DNA from: Thiofilum sp.
GTDB lineage: Bacteria > Pseudomonadota > Gammaproteobacteria > Thiotrichales > Thiotrichaceae
Reading direction: 5' to 3'
NCBI RefSeq assembly: GCF_016711335.1
Contig: NZ_JADJTF010000001.1
Span: 1,364,001-1,428,000, forward strand
DNA: 64,000 nucleotides
Shown: in pieces, positions 1 through 7,579 of the stretch
Position numbering within the stretch: the first letter of the stretch is position 1
Layout of the letters: each line of letters opens with the position of its first letter
Program-made: the position numbers and the translations under genes
The notes under the pieces: model-generated
Database searches by the model: none
Seen by the model: only the letters and a program-made list of their open reading frames with translations
What the model was told of the DNA's origin: nothing

Positions 1-258
1 ATTGGGATTGAGCGCCAGATGTGGGTGCAGATCGAGGGCTTTGACAAGGTGATTGCCATTGCTAATGAAGATCTACCGCGTGAAACGGATGAAAAAACCG
101 CTGCGGTGCACTTTTTGCGCTTTGAGCTAAGTCAGGGTATGCGCCAAGCGGCATTGAATGGTGCAGCAATTCATATGGGTGTGGATCATGCTAATTACAC
201 TCACTCGATTACGGTGAGTGAGGCAACCCGCCAGTCCTTAGTAGCTGATTTAGTTTAA
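1..258 (+). CDS. DUF3501 family protein, C-terminal part (cut by window edge)
   Basis: The reading frame is open from the first base and ends at a TAA, so only the last 85 codons are present and the true start lies outside. The visible part reads IGIERQMWVQIEG..., then an ERxxDEKTAAVHFLRFEL-like stretch and a HANY segment close to the end, which I recognise as the C-terminal half of the DUF3501 family (about 190-200 residues when complete). These small cytosolic proteins usually sit beside rubrerythrin and Fe-S oxidoreductase genes. Their function is unknown. The upstream context cannot be seen here. The family call is from memory of the pattern. Confidence 0.75.
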   Translation: MGIERQMWVQIEGFDKVIAIANEDLPRETDEKTAAVHFLRFELSQGMRQAALNGAAIHMGVDHANYTHSITVSEATRQSLVADLV

Positions 259-431
259 TCACTTCAAAAGTAGTACTTACTCGCTTGCCAACAGTCTTAG
301 AGTAGGTACTGCTTTCTAGCATAATCATTGTTATCAGTCCTGTTCTTTAATTCTATAACTCAAAATACCTACCCCTATTGAGTTAAAAATTCGGTATCAT
401 TCCTCTCGTCACCCCTAATCGACCGCTTGCT

Positions 432-2246
432 ATGACCGATATTTTTATTAGCTACAGCCATAAAGACGAAGCGTGGAAAGATGCGCTGCGTCAGCAATTG
501 CAGGTGTTGCAACTGCATACTGAATTTGCCATTTGGGATGATCGTCAGATTGAGGTGGGGGCGAGTTGGTTGCCTGCGATTGAAAATGCGATAGCGCAAG
601 CACGGGTAGCGATTTTGTTGGTGAGCAGTGATTTTTTGGCTTCGGAGTTTGTGACGCGCCAAGAGATTCCTAAATTTTTGCAGCGTCGTGAGCAGGAAGG
701 GTTGCGCATTGTTCCGGTGATTGTGCGTCCGTGTGCGTGGAAAACCGTGCCGTGGTTGGCGAGTTTGCAGGGGGCGGTGAAGGATAATAAGCCACTGTCT
801 GCTTATCCTTTGGGTTCGTTTGAGCTGGAGGAGGCGTTTAGTGCGATTACTGAAAAGGTACATGCGCTATTAATGGCAGCGAAGCATGAGGATGAGGTGA
901 AGCGGATTGAGGCTGAGCGTGTGGAGCGGGAGCGTTTGGCGCGTGAGGCTGAGCAGCGGCGTTTGGAAGAGGAACGGGCAAGGCAAGAGGCAGAGGCTAA
1001 ACGGATAGCTGAGGCAAAAGCTGCACAGGAGCGGGAGACTCAACGCTTGGCGGCTGAACAGGCACAACGAGAAGCAGCGTTAAAGCGCGAGGCGGAGTTG
1101 AAACGTCAGGCTAAGATCAATGCACAAGAGTTAGAGTCTCGACAGCAAGCTATTAATCAACAACGCATTGCTATTCTGAGTGAGAAGTTAAGCAAGCTGT
1201 ATTTGCAACGCGATACGGAAACGCGGGTGGAGGAGAAATTTCGCCTTGATGCTTTGATTCAAGAGACGGAAGGTGAGTTGGCAGGTTTGGGGGTGAGTAC
1301 TTCACATACTCCACCGCCTAAGAAGTTAGAAGTGGTTAAAGCTGATGCGGGCGGCTTGAATAAATGGCTTTTAAGTGGTGTAGGTGTGGTGGTATTAGCG
1401 AGCGCAGGATGGGTGTTCATCAATAGAGATAAACCCGCGCCTATGCCTTCTGTACCAGCAGTGCAAAGTAATCCAGCAGCAGTTGAAGCACCTGCACCCG
1501 TAGTAGTCACTAAACCACCTACTGAGCCAATAAAACCAGAGCGTTTACCCTTTGAGCCAGAAATGGTCACTATTCCCGCTGGCACATTTACGATGGGTTG
1601 TGTGCCAAAGCGCGATCTCGTAGAGGGCTTAAAAGAATGTCCTAGTGATGAATTGCCCGCTCGTGAGGTCAAAGTAGACGTTTTTCAAATCGGCAAATAC
1701 GAGGTCACCTTTGATGAATGGGATGCGTGTGAACAGGCTAAGGTTTGCCCTCATGCTGAAGATGAAGGCTGGGGGCGGGGCAAGCGTCCAGTGATTAATG
1801 TGAGCTGGGATGATATACAGGTTTATTTAAAGTGGCTCAATGAGAAGACGGGTAAAAATTATCGCTTACCGACCGAAGCCGAGTGGGAATATGCTGCACG
1901 GGGTGGCAAGAATTCTGCCTACTCTTGGGGGACTAACAAGATTGCTTGCACTCAAGCACGTTATGGCAAATGGGGTGATGAGTGCAAAGATTCTGATAAG
2001 ACTGTCACCATAGGCTCTTATGCCGCTAATGGTTATGGTCTATATGACACCGCTGGTAATGTATGGGAATGGACAGCCAGCAACTACAGTGACAACTACC
2101 TCGCTGCGGAGCAGAAAACGTATCGTGTGTTGCGCGGTGGTTCGTGGTACTACAGCGGCTGGTACTGCCGTTCTGCTAACCGCTACAGGAGCACGCCCGA
2201 CGACCGTGACTACTTCGTGGGTTTTCGTTTTGCCCTAGGTCAGTGA
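432..2246 (+). CDS. TIR domain - coiled coil - TM - FGE-sulfatase (SUMF1-like) protein, probable DGR target
   Basis: This 604-residue protein has four parts. Residues 1-145 form a TIR_2 domain (start MTDIFISYSHKDEAW, with a SSDFLASEF segment followed by Glu78 as the candidate NADase glutamate). Residues about 150-275 are a highly charged Glu/Arg/Ala coiled coil. One membrane segment lies at about 312-332 (WLLSGVGVVVLASAGWVFI), followed by a Pro-rich linker. Residues about 370-604 form a formylglycine-generating-enzyme/C-type-lectin fold (MVTIPAGTFTMG, YRLPTEAEWEYAARGG, AGNVWEW, RVLRGGSW, VGFRFA). TIR domains often signal by cleaving NAD. FGE folds without catalytic cysteines commonly act as ligand-binding displays. 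The end of the protein has the codon pattern of a retroelement-diversified region, listed separately. It stands alone, with no reverse transcriptase nearby. A role in self/non-self or phage sensing is inference. Confidence 0.85.
   Translation: MTDIFISYSHKDEAWKDALRQQLQVLQLHTEFAIWDDRQIEVGASWLPAIENAIAQARVAILLVSSDFLASEFVTRQEIPKFLQRREQEGLRIVPVIVRPCAWKTVPWLASLQGAVKDNKPLSAYPLGSFELEEAFSAITEKVHALLMAAKHEDEVKRIEAERVERERLAREAEQRRLEEERARQEAEAKRIAEAKAAQERETQRLAAEQAQREAALKREAELKRQAKINAQELESRQQAINQQRIAILSEKLSKLYLQRDTETRVEEKFRLDALIQETEGELAGLGVSTSHTPPPKKLEVVKADAGGLNKWLLSGVGVVVLASAGWVFINRDKPAPMPSVPAVQSNPAAVEAPAPVVVTKPPTEPIKPERLPFEPEMVTIPAGTFTMGCVPKRDLVEGLKECPSDELPAREVKVDVFQIGKYEVTFDEWDACEQAKVCPHAEDEGWGRGKRPVINVSWDDIQVYLKWLNEKTGKNYRLPTEAEWEYAARGGKNSAYSWGTNKIACTQARYGKWGDECKDSDKTVTIGSYAANGYGLYDTAGNVWEWTASNYSDNYLAAEQKTYRVLRGGSWYYSGWYCRSANRYRSTPDDRDYFVGFRFALGQ
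2148..2216 (+). other. Putative diversity-generating-retroelement variable region (VR)
   Basis: Codons 573-595 of the TIR-FGE gene, just after the conserved GGSW and just before VGFR. At most surface positions the codon is TAC, AGC, GAC, TTC, GGC or AAC, all ending in C. These are what adenine-specific mutagenesis of AAC codons yields. Between them lie fixed codons (CGT TCT GCT AAC CGC, CCC GAC, CGT). This is the layout of FGE-type DGR variable regions, whose templates typically read like NNNPNNxRSANRNRNNPxNRNNN. No template repeat or reverse transcriptase was found in the window, so it would be a remote target. Inferred from codon pattern only. Confidence 0.6.
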
Positions 2247-2254
2247 GCTAAACA

Positions 2255-2329
2255 GGTCAGGTCAGCGGAGCGCAGTAGCCGCGCAGGGGGTTACGGGCTG
2301 GCGGGCGCGTCGCGGAGCAGCGCCTGACC
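2255..2329 (+). other. GC-rich hairpin region after the TIR-FGE gene
   Basis: Directly after the stop codon the sequence becomes markedly GC-rich. It contains an outer inverted repeat GGTCAGG (2255-2261) / CCTGACC (2323-2329) and an inner stem GGCGC (2304-2308) / GCGCC (2320-2324). DGR targets often carry a GC-rich initiation site and a hairpin just downstream of the variable region, so this may be a retrohoming signal. It could also be an ordinary mRNA 3' structure; there is no T-run. Confidence 0.35.
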
Positions 2330-2533
2330 GACCGTGACACACTGCGCAGCGGTCAAAGCCCTCACCCTAAATGCCTCTCATGGTATCGCAGTATTAATAT
2401 CTCAGAGGTTTGCCCAAGCAGATAAACAGATACAAATAAGTAGGGTAATCACTGGTTGGCTACCCCTAGCACCTCAAGATAATATTTTTGAGGGAGTCAA
2501 AATGCCAAAAGTACACCGTAAAACGCCAAAAGC

Positions 2534-2567
2534 AAAAAAGGGCTGCAAGTATGTGCTTGCAACCCTT
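2534..2567 (-). terminator. Rho-independent terminator of tRNA-Asn
   Basis: On the minus strand, 9 bases after the tRNA 3' end, an AAGGGTTGCAAG / CTTGCAGCCCTT stem with one mismatch and a short loop is followed by a run of T. This is a typical intrinsic terminator. Confidence 0.8.
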
Positions 2568-2576
2568 TGAATTTGT

Positions 2577-2652
2577 TGGCTCCTCGAACTGGACTCGAAC
2601 CAGTGACCCAATGATTAACAGTCATTTGCTCTACCGACTGAGCTATCGAGGA
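2577..2652 (-). tRNA. tRNA-Asn (anticodon GTT)
   Basis: A 76-nt cloverleaf on the minus strand. The acceptor stem is TCCTCGA / TCGAGGA, followed by discriminator G and an encoded CCA. The D-arm is AGCTCAGTCGGTAGAGC. The anticodon loop CTGTTAA gives GTT. The T-arm contains GGTTCGAGTCC. All invariant positions are present. A strong intrinsic terminator follows at once, so this is a single-gene unit. Confidence 0.97.
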
Positions 2653-2879
2653 ACTGCTAAATGTGGGGCGTATAATATAGATCGTTTTTCTGAGAGTCAA
2701 CTATTTTTTTAGTCTATCAAACTAATTTTTACTCCAAGGTAAGTTTACAGCATAAAATAGAATTAACTTAGGAGCGAGGGTTTATTAAGCACCTCGTTCT
2801 CATGAGGTGAGTAAAGGATGCCCCACCATTGACCACCTCGGCTGTTATACTTAATACACCTCACTCCAGAGTACTGGTC

Positions 2880-3773
2880 ATGGCTGAAAAAGATATTGTT
2901 AGTAAAGACGTACTCCAACTCTTAGCGGCTGATATTGCTAATATTCTGCTGCATTTGGATGTGGATAGAAATTCGGTAGAACTCTTACAAACTGAGCAAC
3001 AACGCATTGAAGTACGCCGTGCCGATATGGTTGCGCGTATGAAAAAACGTGAGTCGGGTGAGTCGTTTATCCTGCACGTTGAGATTCAAAACGCTAATGA
3101 CTCCACTATGTCGGTGCGTATGTTGCGTTATGCCAGTGATATTTTAATGGCATATCCTGACGAGCCGATTTATCAATATTTGGTCTATATTGGTAAACAG
3201 CGGCTGACTATGCCCAATACCTTAGTACTGCCTCAATTTACCTACCACTATGCAACACTCGATATGCACACGGTGGATTGTGGAGTGTTGATTGCTCAAG
3301 ACACACCCGAAGCGTTAATCCTTGCCATCTTATGCGATTTTAAGCAACGTCCTGCACAAGAGGTGGTCAATTATATTGTGACCCGTTTAAAGCAATTATC
3401 CGGTGAGGATGAACAACGCTTCCGCAATTATTATGAAATGTTAGAAACTTTAGCGGATAATCGAGACTTACATGCTCAACTGTTGGAGGCAAAAAATATG
3501 CTAACTCAAGTAGATTACAAACGCTTCTCAACTTATCAATGGGGGCTAGAGGATGGGATTAATGAAGGAATAACTAAAACTCGTAGTGAGTTAGAGCCTT
3601 TATTAAATGAAAAAGACGAGGCGCTTAGGCAAGAAAAACAACGTATTCACAACGCAGTAAAACAATTAATCGCTTTAAATGCCATGTCTTATCAAGCTAT
3701 TGCTGATTTATTTAAGCTCACCCTTGAAGAGGTGGAAAAGATAGCTCAGGACATTGAGCCTACTCAGCACTGA
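2880..3773 (+). CDS. Rpn-family recombination-promoting nuclease / putative transposase (PD-(D/E)XK)
   Basis: A 297-residue protein with the N-terminal PD-(D/E)XK nuclease core of the Rpn/YhgA family. The sequence starts MAEKDIVSKDVLQLLAADIA. An RRADMV aspartate is followed about 20 residues later by FILHVEIQ, the E-x-Q variant of the nuclease motif. The C-terminal third is charged and helical. Family members are DNA endonucleases that stimulate RecA-independent recombination and are often multicopy and mobile. I prefer the ATG at 2880, because homologues begin with MxEKDI, over a TTG at 2829 that has a better-spaced purine-rich stretch. A duplicated piece of the C-terminal region lies downstream, behind a small IS element, so a second copy once existed. 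Confidence 0.8.
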   Translation: MAEKDIVSKDVLQLLAADIANILLHLDVDRNSVELLQTEQQRIEVRRADMVARMKKRESGESFILHVEIQNANDSTMSVRMLRYASDILMAYPDEPIYQYLVYIGKQRLTMPNTLVLPQFTYHYATLDMHTVDCGVLIAQDTPEALILAILCDFKQRPAQEVVNYIVTRLKQLSGEDEQRFRNYYEMLETLADNRDLHAQLLEAKNMLTQVDYKRFSTYQWGLEDGINEGITKTRSELEPLLNEKDEALRQEKQRIHNAVKQLIALNAMSYQAIADLFKLTLEEVEKIAQDIEPTQH

Positions 3774-3800
3774 TAAGCAGCGCTTAGCTCCATTATTTAC

Positions 3801-3875
3801 CGAAACAGCCGTAAAGCCCCTTCCTTTAACTGACTTGTGTAGATACCTATGCCTTTAGGGCGAGGAGGATGTCAA
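3801..3875 (+). mobile_element. 75-bp internally deleted IS200/IS605-type element (MITE-like)
   Basis: The first 26 bases match the left end of the TnpB element at 55-56.2 kb with one mismatch (CGAAACAGCCGTAAAGCCCC...). The last 24 bases match its right end exactly (CCTTTAGGGCGAGGAGGATG then TCAA). Only about 25 unrelated bases lie between. It follows TTAC at 3797-3800, the same tetranucleotide that precedes the large element. It has no coding capacity and would need transposase in trans. Ends were defined by comparing the two copies in this window. Confidence 0.8.
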
Positions 3876-3953
3876 AAACGCTTCTCAACTTATCAATGGG
3901 GGTTAGAGGATGAGATTAATCAGGCAAAATTAGAACGGGAACCTTTGTACTAG
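3876..3953 (+). pseudogene. Fragment of a second Rpn-family gene
   Basis: Translates as KRFSTYQWGLEDEINQAKLE... and then a stop. Its first 45 bases match positions 3519-3563 inside the intact Rpn gene with two differences, including 27 identical bases at the start. It begins exactly at the right end of the mini IS605-type element. Nothing recognisable of the gene remains to the left, so it is a remnant. Its end runs into the 3' end of the convergent HAD gene. Confidence 0.75.
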
Positions 3954-4541
3954 CTCACCTAAACGTTTAATGGTATAGATTGGCTCAAAAGGATAATCAT
4001 CTTTTTCTCGTGCATAGTGAATCGTGGTCATACCCAGCTCCGCTGCGACGGCTAAGTTTTCTAGTCGATCATCAACAAAAGCAATTTGCTCACCTGCAAG
4101 CTTACTAGCCGCTATTAAACACTGATAAATAGCAGGTTCGGGCTTTTGGCAGCCGACCGTACCACTAATAATGCGCGGCTCAAACGGGGCGCTAAACTGC
4201 AAGCGTTGCTCTAATAATTGATACCACTCCCAACCGAGATTGGAGAGAATGCCTAAACGATAATAGTGCCCAAGCTTTTGGGTGACTAGCTCTAAATCCT
4301 CATCTAATTCAAATACATCTAAAAAGTGCTGGCGTATTTGTGATTCAATTGAAAGGTCAATACCTTGCCAAAAAGCGGCTTCTGAGATATGCCCGCTAGT
4401 ATAGGCATCATAGAAAGGTTTAACTTGCGCTTTGCTAGTAGTAGCAGGTAAATGAGGCATTAAACCGTGTGATACCAAATGACCATCGGTAATAATCACA
4501 CCAAATACATCAAAGGCAATGAGCTGAATAGTAGGGAGCAT
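3930..4541 (-). CDS. HAD-superfamily hydrolase, subfamily IA
   Basis: 203 residues, cytosolic, with the four HAD motifs in order: FDVFGV near residue 10 (nucleophile Asp), ILSN near 98, the Lys in GCQKPEP near 131, and FVDDRLEN near 156. A helical cap lies between motifs I and II. The family cleaves phosphate (rarely halide) from small metabolites; the substrate cannot be read from the sequence. The second motif-I residue is Phe rather than Asp, as in haloacid-dehalogenase-like members. Its 3' end overlaps the Rpn remnant on the other strand by 24 bases, so the remnant is older junk against this gene's tail. Confidence 0.85.
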   Translation of the reverse strand: MLPTIQLIAFDVFGVIITDGHLVSHGLMPHLPATTSKAQVKPFYDAYTSGHISEAAFWQGIDLSIESQIRQHFLDVFELDEDLELVTQKLGHYYRLGILSNLGWEWYQLLEQRLQFSAPFEPRIISGTVGCQKPEPAIYQCLIAASKLAGEQIAFVDDRLENLAVAAELGMTTIHYAREKDDYPFEPIYTIKRLGELVQRFPF

Positions 4542-4677
4542 AGAGTTAGATAAGAGCTGTATTCAAAGCCGTATCATGCGAAGTTATCGCTCTAAAGCCA
4601 AGTACTCCTTAAGGAAACTAGCGTTTGAGTATTAAATCATTATGATACCGAGTACTTTGTAGTCTATGAGGTAGACC

Positions 4678-5043
4678 ATGACTCCGACCGATATTACCTT
4701 GAATCAACTGTCCCGCGAACTGGTACTCACTTGGCCAACGGGTGAAGAGCATACCTTGAGCTGTGAGTATCTACGGGTATATTCGCCCTCTGCTGAGGTA
4801 CGTGGTCATGGCCCTGGGCAAGAGCGTCTACAAATTGGCAAAGAGAATGTGAATATCACGGCTATCGAGCCAGTCGGCATGTATGCGGTGAAATTAGTAT
4901 TCGATGACAATCACGACAGTGGGCTTTACGACTGGAATTTACTCTATGATTTGGGTAAAAATCACGCCACCTATTGGCAACAGTATTTAGATAAACTGGC
5001 TGCTAAAGGTTATACCCGTAAAACTGCCGGACAAGTGATTTAA
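4678..5043 (+). CDS. DUF971 domain protein
   Basis: 121 residues matching DUF971, the fold also found at the N-terminus of gamma-butyrobetaine hydroxylase. Visible marks are ITLNQLSRELVLTWPTGEEH, CEYLRVYSPSAEVRGHGPGQ and the GLYDWNLLYDLG segment. Stand-alone members are short gammaproteobacterial proteins, proposed to help Fe-S or metal handling; this is not established. The stop codon overlaps the start of hisI (TAATG), so the two are translationally coupled in a DUF971-hisI-yidD operon. Confidence 0.85.
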   Translation: MTPTDITLNQLSRELVLTWPTGEEHTLSCEYLRVYSPSAEVRGHGPGQERLQIGKENVNITAIEPVGMYAVKLVFDDNHDSGLYDWNLLYDLGKNHATYWQQYLDKLAAKGYTRKTAGQVI

Positions 5044-5435
5044 TGAGTGCACTGAGTCAAAGCCTAGATACCTTAAAATACAATCAAGAGGGTCTAATCC
5101 CTGCCATTGCCCAACAATACGATACGCATGAAGTATTGATGATGGCGTGGATGAATCGGGCGAGTATTGAAGAAACTTTAAACACAGGTCGGGTTTGTTA
5201 TTGGTCACGTTCGCGGCAAAAATTTTGGCGCAAAGGTGAAGAGTCAGGGCAAGTCCAACTTTTAAAAGAACTGCGCTTTGATTGCGATGCCGATACGATT
5301 TTAGTCGTGGTAGATCAAACCGGACCAGCTTGTCATACCGGACGGCGTTCGTGTTTTTATCATAAAGTGGAAGGCGAGCAAGTCATTATTGATAGCGAGC
5401 CTATGATTGACCCTAGTAAGCTCTATCACTCATGA
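5043..5435 (+). CDS. hisI: Phosphoribosyl-AMP cyclohydrolase
   Basis: 130 residues. Opens the adenine ring of phosphoribosyl-AMP in histidine biosynthesis. The signatures are VLMMAWMNRASIEETL, YWSRSRQKFWRKGEESG, the metal-binding DCDADT, and CHTGRRSCFY carrying the zinc-site cysteines. This is the stand-alone HisI form, without the HisE pyrophosphohydrolase domain. The start overlaps the DUF971 stop by one base and the end overlaps yidD by four (ATGA), so the three form one transcript. No other his gene is nearby. Confidence 0.95.
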   Translation: MSALSQSLDTLKYNQEGLIPAIAQQYDTHEVLMMAWMNRASIEETLNTGRVCYWSRSRQKFWRKGEESGQVQLLKELRFDCDADTILVVVDQTGPACHTGRRSCFYHKVEGEQVIIDSEPMIDPSKLYHS

Positions 5436-5674
5436 AACGGGTACTGATGGCTATTATTCGGGGGTATCAATTAGTGCTTAGTCCTTTAATGGGCAATAAT
5501 TGCCGTTTTTACCCCACCTGCTCGCACTACACCATGGAAGCGATTGAAAAGCATGGTGCACTTAAGGGGAGTTGGTTGGGGCTTAAACGCATTGGGCGCT
5601 GTCATCCGTGGAGTGAGGGCGGGGTAGATCTAGTGCCCGAACCTAAAAAAACCTGTGATCACTCTCATCATTGA
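5432..5674 (+). CDS. yidD: Membrane protein insertion efficiency factor YidD
   Basis: 80 residues with the family signature RFYPTCSHYTMEAIEKHG, GLKRIGRCHPW and GGVDLVP. YidD is a small inner-membrane-associated protein that helps YidC-dependent insertion. It normally sits between rnpA and yidC, so its place behind hisI is a relocation. It overlaps the hisI stop by four bases and is probably translated by coupling. Length is usual for the family. Confidence 0.93.
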   Translation: MKRVLMAIIRGYQLVLSPLMGNNCRFYPTCSHYTMEAIEKHGALKGSWLGLKRIGRCHPWSEGGVDLVPEPKKTCDHSHH

Positions 5675-5862
5675 CCGATTGTAGGTTAGACATTGCCAAA
5701 GTTCAGCAGCCCTTTATAATTTCAACTACATAACATAGGATGATAACCAAAAAGGTTAATAATTATCCTAATGAAAATGGTGTTAATCCAGTCAGTAATT
5801 CTACGGGTTAATCAGAGTCTCAGCATATTGCTATTAATAATAATAATTTAACTAGGCTGATT

Positions 5863-7542
5863 ATGTCTCAACTACCAGCGCAGCTCTATGATTTGGTCGT
5901 TACAGGTCATACCTCAGAACTAAAAGTCGCGGATTTAGTGCAACAATTAATGACGATTTTGGGTAAAAAAAGTGCTCAACTAGAGTTCAAATTATCCGAA
6001 GCATTAATTTTTGAACAAAATTCTAATACTGCTTTAGAAGGGGTCAGCCTTGAAGTCGCCGAACATTTTCAAAAAGAATTTGGCAAAGCGCTAGTCACTA
6101 CTGAAATACGTCCCACTATTCAAATTGTTGAATTAGAAATAGAAGATGACACACCTAAGGTGTATCGTTGTCCCGCTTGTGGTCACGAACAGCCTTCGGT
6201 GAAAGATCGCCTTGATATGTGTGATGTGTGTGGGGTAATTGGTCAGCGTTATAGCAGTAATTCACGTCTCAAAATGGTGATGGAGGATGAGCGTAGACGC
6301 TTAGCACAAGAGCAGGCACAAAAAGTCCGTGAGTCCCTAGCCAAAGCCGAATATCAAGAGCGTGTTAAATTACGGCGCACCGCTCTCAAGCAGTTAGGTG
6401 TTAAAGAAAAAAAACAATGGCCTATTTGGGTAGCAATGATCGTAGGGGTTATGGCAGTGGGGGGTGGTACTTATTGGGGGTATTTATATTTGAATCCTCC
6501 GACTGAGGATACGGTAGTAGCGGATAGTGAGCAGGCAAGTGATACTAATAAAACCTTCACTATTAATCCCGCACTCTTACAGGGTAATAGTAATGCAAAA
6601 ATTTCTATGACGGATCAAGCGATTGCTTTATTAGATAATGGTTTATTACCCGATGCACCGGCTATTACGATTGCCAATCCAGAAGCCTTAACTCATTCAC
6701 CTACGCTCAATAGTGCTGGGGTCAGCAATGGAGTCAATGCTTCTAGTACATTAAATAGTACTGTCCCTCAATTTAATGCGACGACTCCAACAGTGGTTGA
6801 GGCGACCACGCTTAATATAGCTAACACACCGTTATTAAAAACGCATAATGGGCGTGGGTTTGAAATACTGATGAAGCTGGAGGAATTAGGTTTAGCTGAT
6901 CCGCGTTTCAAGCGCTCTACCGCTCAGCATTTAGTAGATAAAGATTACTTAGATCAATTACTTAGTGGTAATCAGTGGGGTATGGGCAAAGTCTTTATCG
7001 ATACCCTAACGGATAGTTATGAACAGGCTGCTATGTATACTTATGCCTTATTAACAAGACCTGATCTAGTCAATGCGCAAAGTATTAGTGAAAAATTACA
7101 AGTAGTTCTGCAACCTCTGCCTCCACGGGATGAACAACGTTTATTATTACAGGGTGCATTAGCGGTGGTACAAACGACAGAAGCTAAAACCTCTCCTATC
7201 AGTCTTAATGAAACAACCGCTTTTAAACAACTTCTAGGGCAAGTAGTTAATATTCCTGATCCAGAGCAGCGTATTCCCTTATTAATGCGTTTAGCTAATG
7301 AGCAATATTTATTTAATCAGCGTTTAGGAGCACAACAATTATTACAATTAGCTGAGCAAGAATTACCTTCAATAACAGTTGAAAAGCGCGAAGCTTTAGC
7401 GGCGCATATTGCTGCTAGTTATTTTATTATTGAAGATGAGCCGAGTATGTTAAGGGTCAGTGAGCAGGTGAATGAAGCTAGCTTAAGAGAACGTTTGTTT
7501 CAAGGTATGGAGCAAATTCGTCCTTTGGTAAAGCCATTATAA
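5863..7542 (+). CDS. Zinc-ribbon, single-TM protein of unknown function
   Basis: 559 residues not assigned to a named family. Residues 1-95 are a small alpha/beta domain rich in Leu/Glu. A four-cysteine zinc ribbon follows (CPACGHEQ at 103-110, CDVCG at 120-124). Then come a charged helix (140-180), one membrane segment at about 187-209 (WPIWVAMIVGVMAVGG), a Thr/Asn/Ala-rich linker (about 215-320), and a C-terminal all-helical region (330-559) that may contain tetratricopeptide-like hairpins. The likely topology is N-terminus inside and helical domain in the periplasm. It is monocistronic. A hairpin after the stop separates it from the convergent gene. The role is unknown; the layout suggests envelope sensing or scaffolding. 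Confidence 0.7.
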   Translation: MSQLPAQLYDLVVTGHTSELKVADLVQQLMTILGKKSAQLEFKLSEALIFEQNSNTALEGVSLEVAEHFQKEFGKALVTTEIRPTIQIVELEIEDDTPKVYRCPACGHEQPSVKDRLDMCDVCGVIGQRYSSNSRLKMVMEDERRRLAQEQAQKVRESLAKAEYQERVKLRRTALKQLGVKEKKQWPIWVAMIVGVMAVGGGTYWGYLYLNPPTEDTVVADSEQASDTNKTFTINPALLQGNSNAKISMTDQAIALLDNGLLPDAPAITIANPEALTHSPTLNSAGVSNGVNASSTLNSTVPQFNATTPTVVEATTLNIANTPLLKTHNGRGFEILMKLEELGLADPRFKRSTAQHLVDKDYLDQLLSGNQWGMGKVFIDTLTDSYEQAAMYTYALLTRPDLVNAQSISEKLQVVLQPLPPRDEQRLLLQGALAVVQTTEAKTSPISLNETTAFKQLLGQVVNIPDPEQRIPLLMRLANEQYLFNQRLGAQQLLQLAEQELPSITVEKREALAAHIAASYFIIEDEPSMLRVSEQVNEASLRERLFQGMEQIRPLVKPL

Positions 7543-7555
7543 GCATCACTGACAA

Positions 7556-7579
7556 TAGCCCTCTTGCTCAAGAGGGCTA
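7556..7579 (+). terminator. Stem-loop between convergent genes
   Basis: TAGCCCTCTT / AAGAGGGCTA makes a perfect 10-bp stem with a GCTC loop. It lies 13 bases after the zinc-ribbon gene and overlaps the stop codon of the leftward gene. No T-run follows on either side, so termination is plausible but not certain. Confidence 0.45.

Noticed and set aside
375..863. 162-codon frame antisense to the TIR domain
   Set aside because: Shadow of the TIR-FGE gene; Arg/His/Gln-rich composition is the usual artefact of the opposite strand.
2334..2570. 78-codon open frame overlapping the terminator of tRNA-Asn
   Set aside because: No ribosome site, no family resemblance, and it runs through the tRNA terminator; a chance frame.
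2829..2879. TTG start for the Rpn gene, 17 codons upstream of the chosen ATG
   Set aside because: Although AAAGGATG is well spaced, the extra residues have no family match and homologues begin at MxEKDI.
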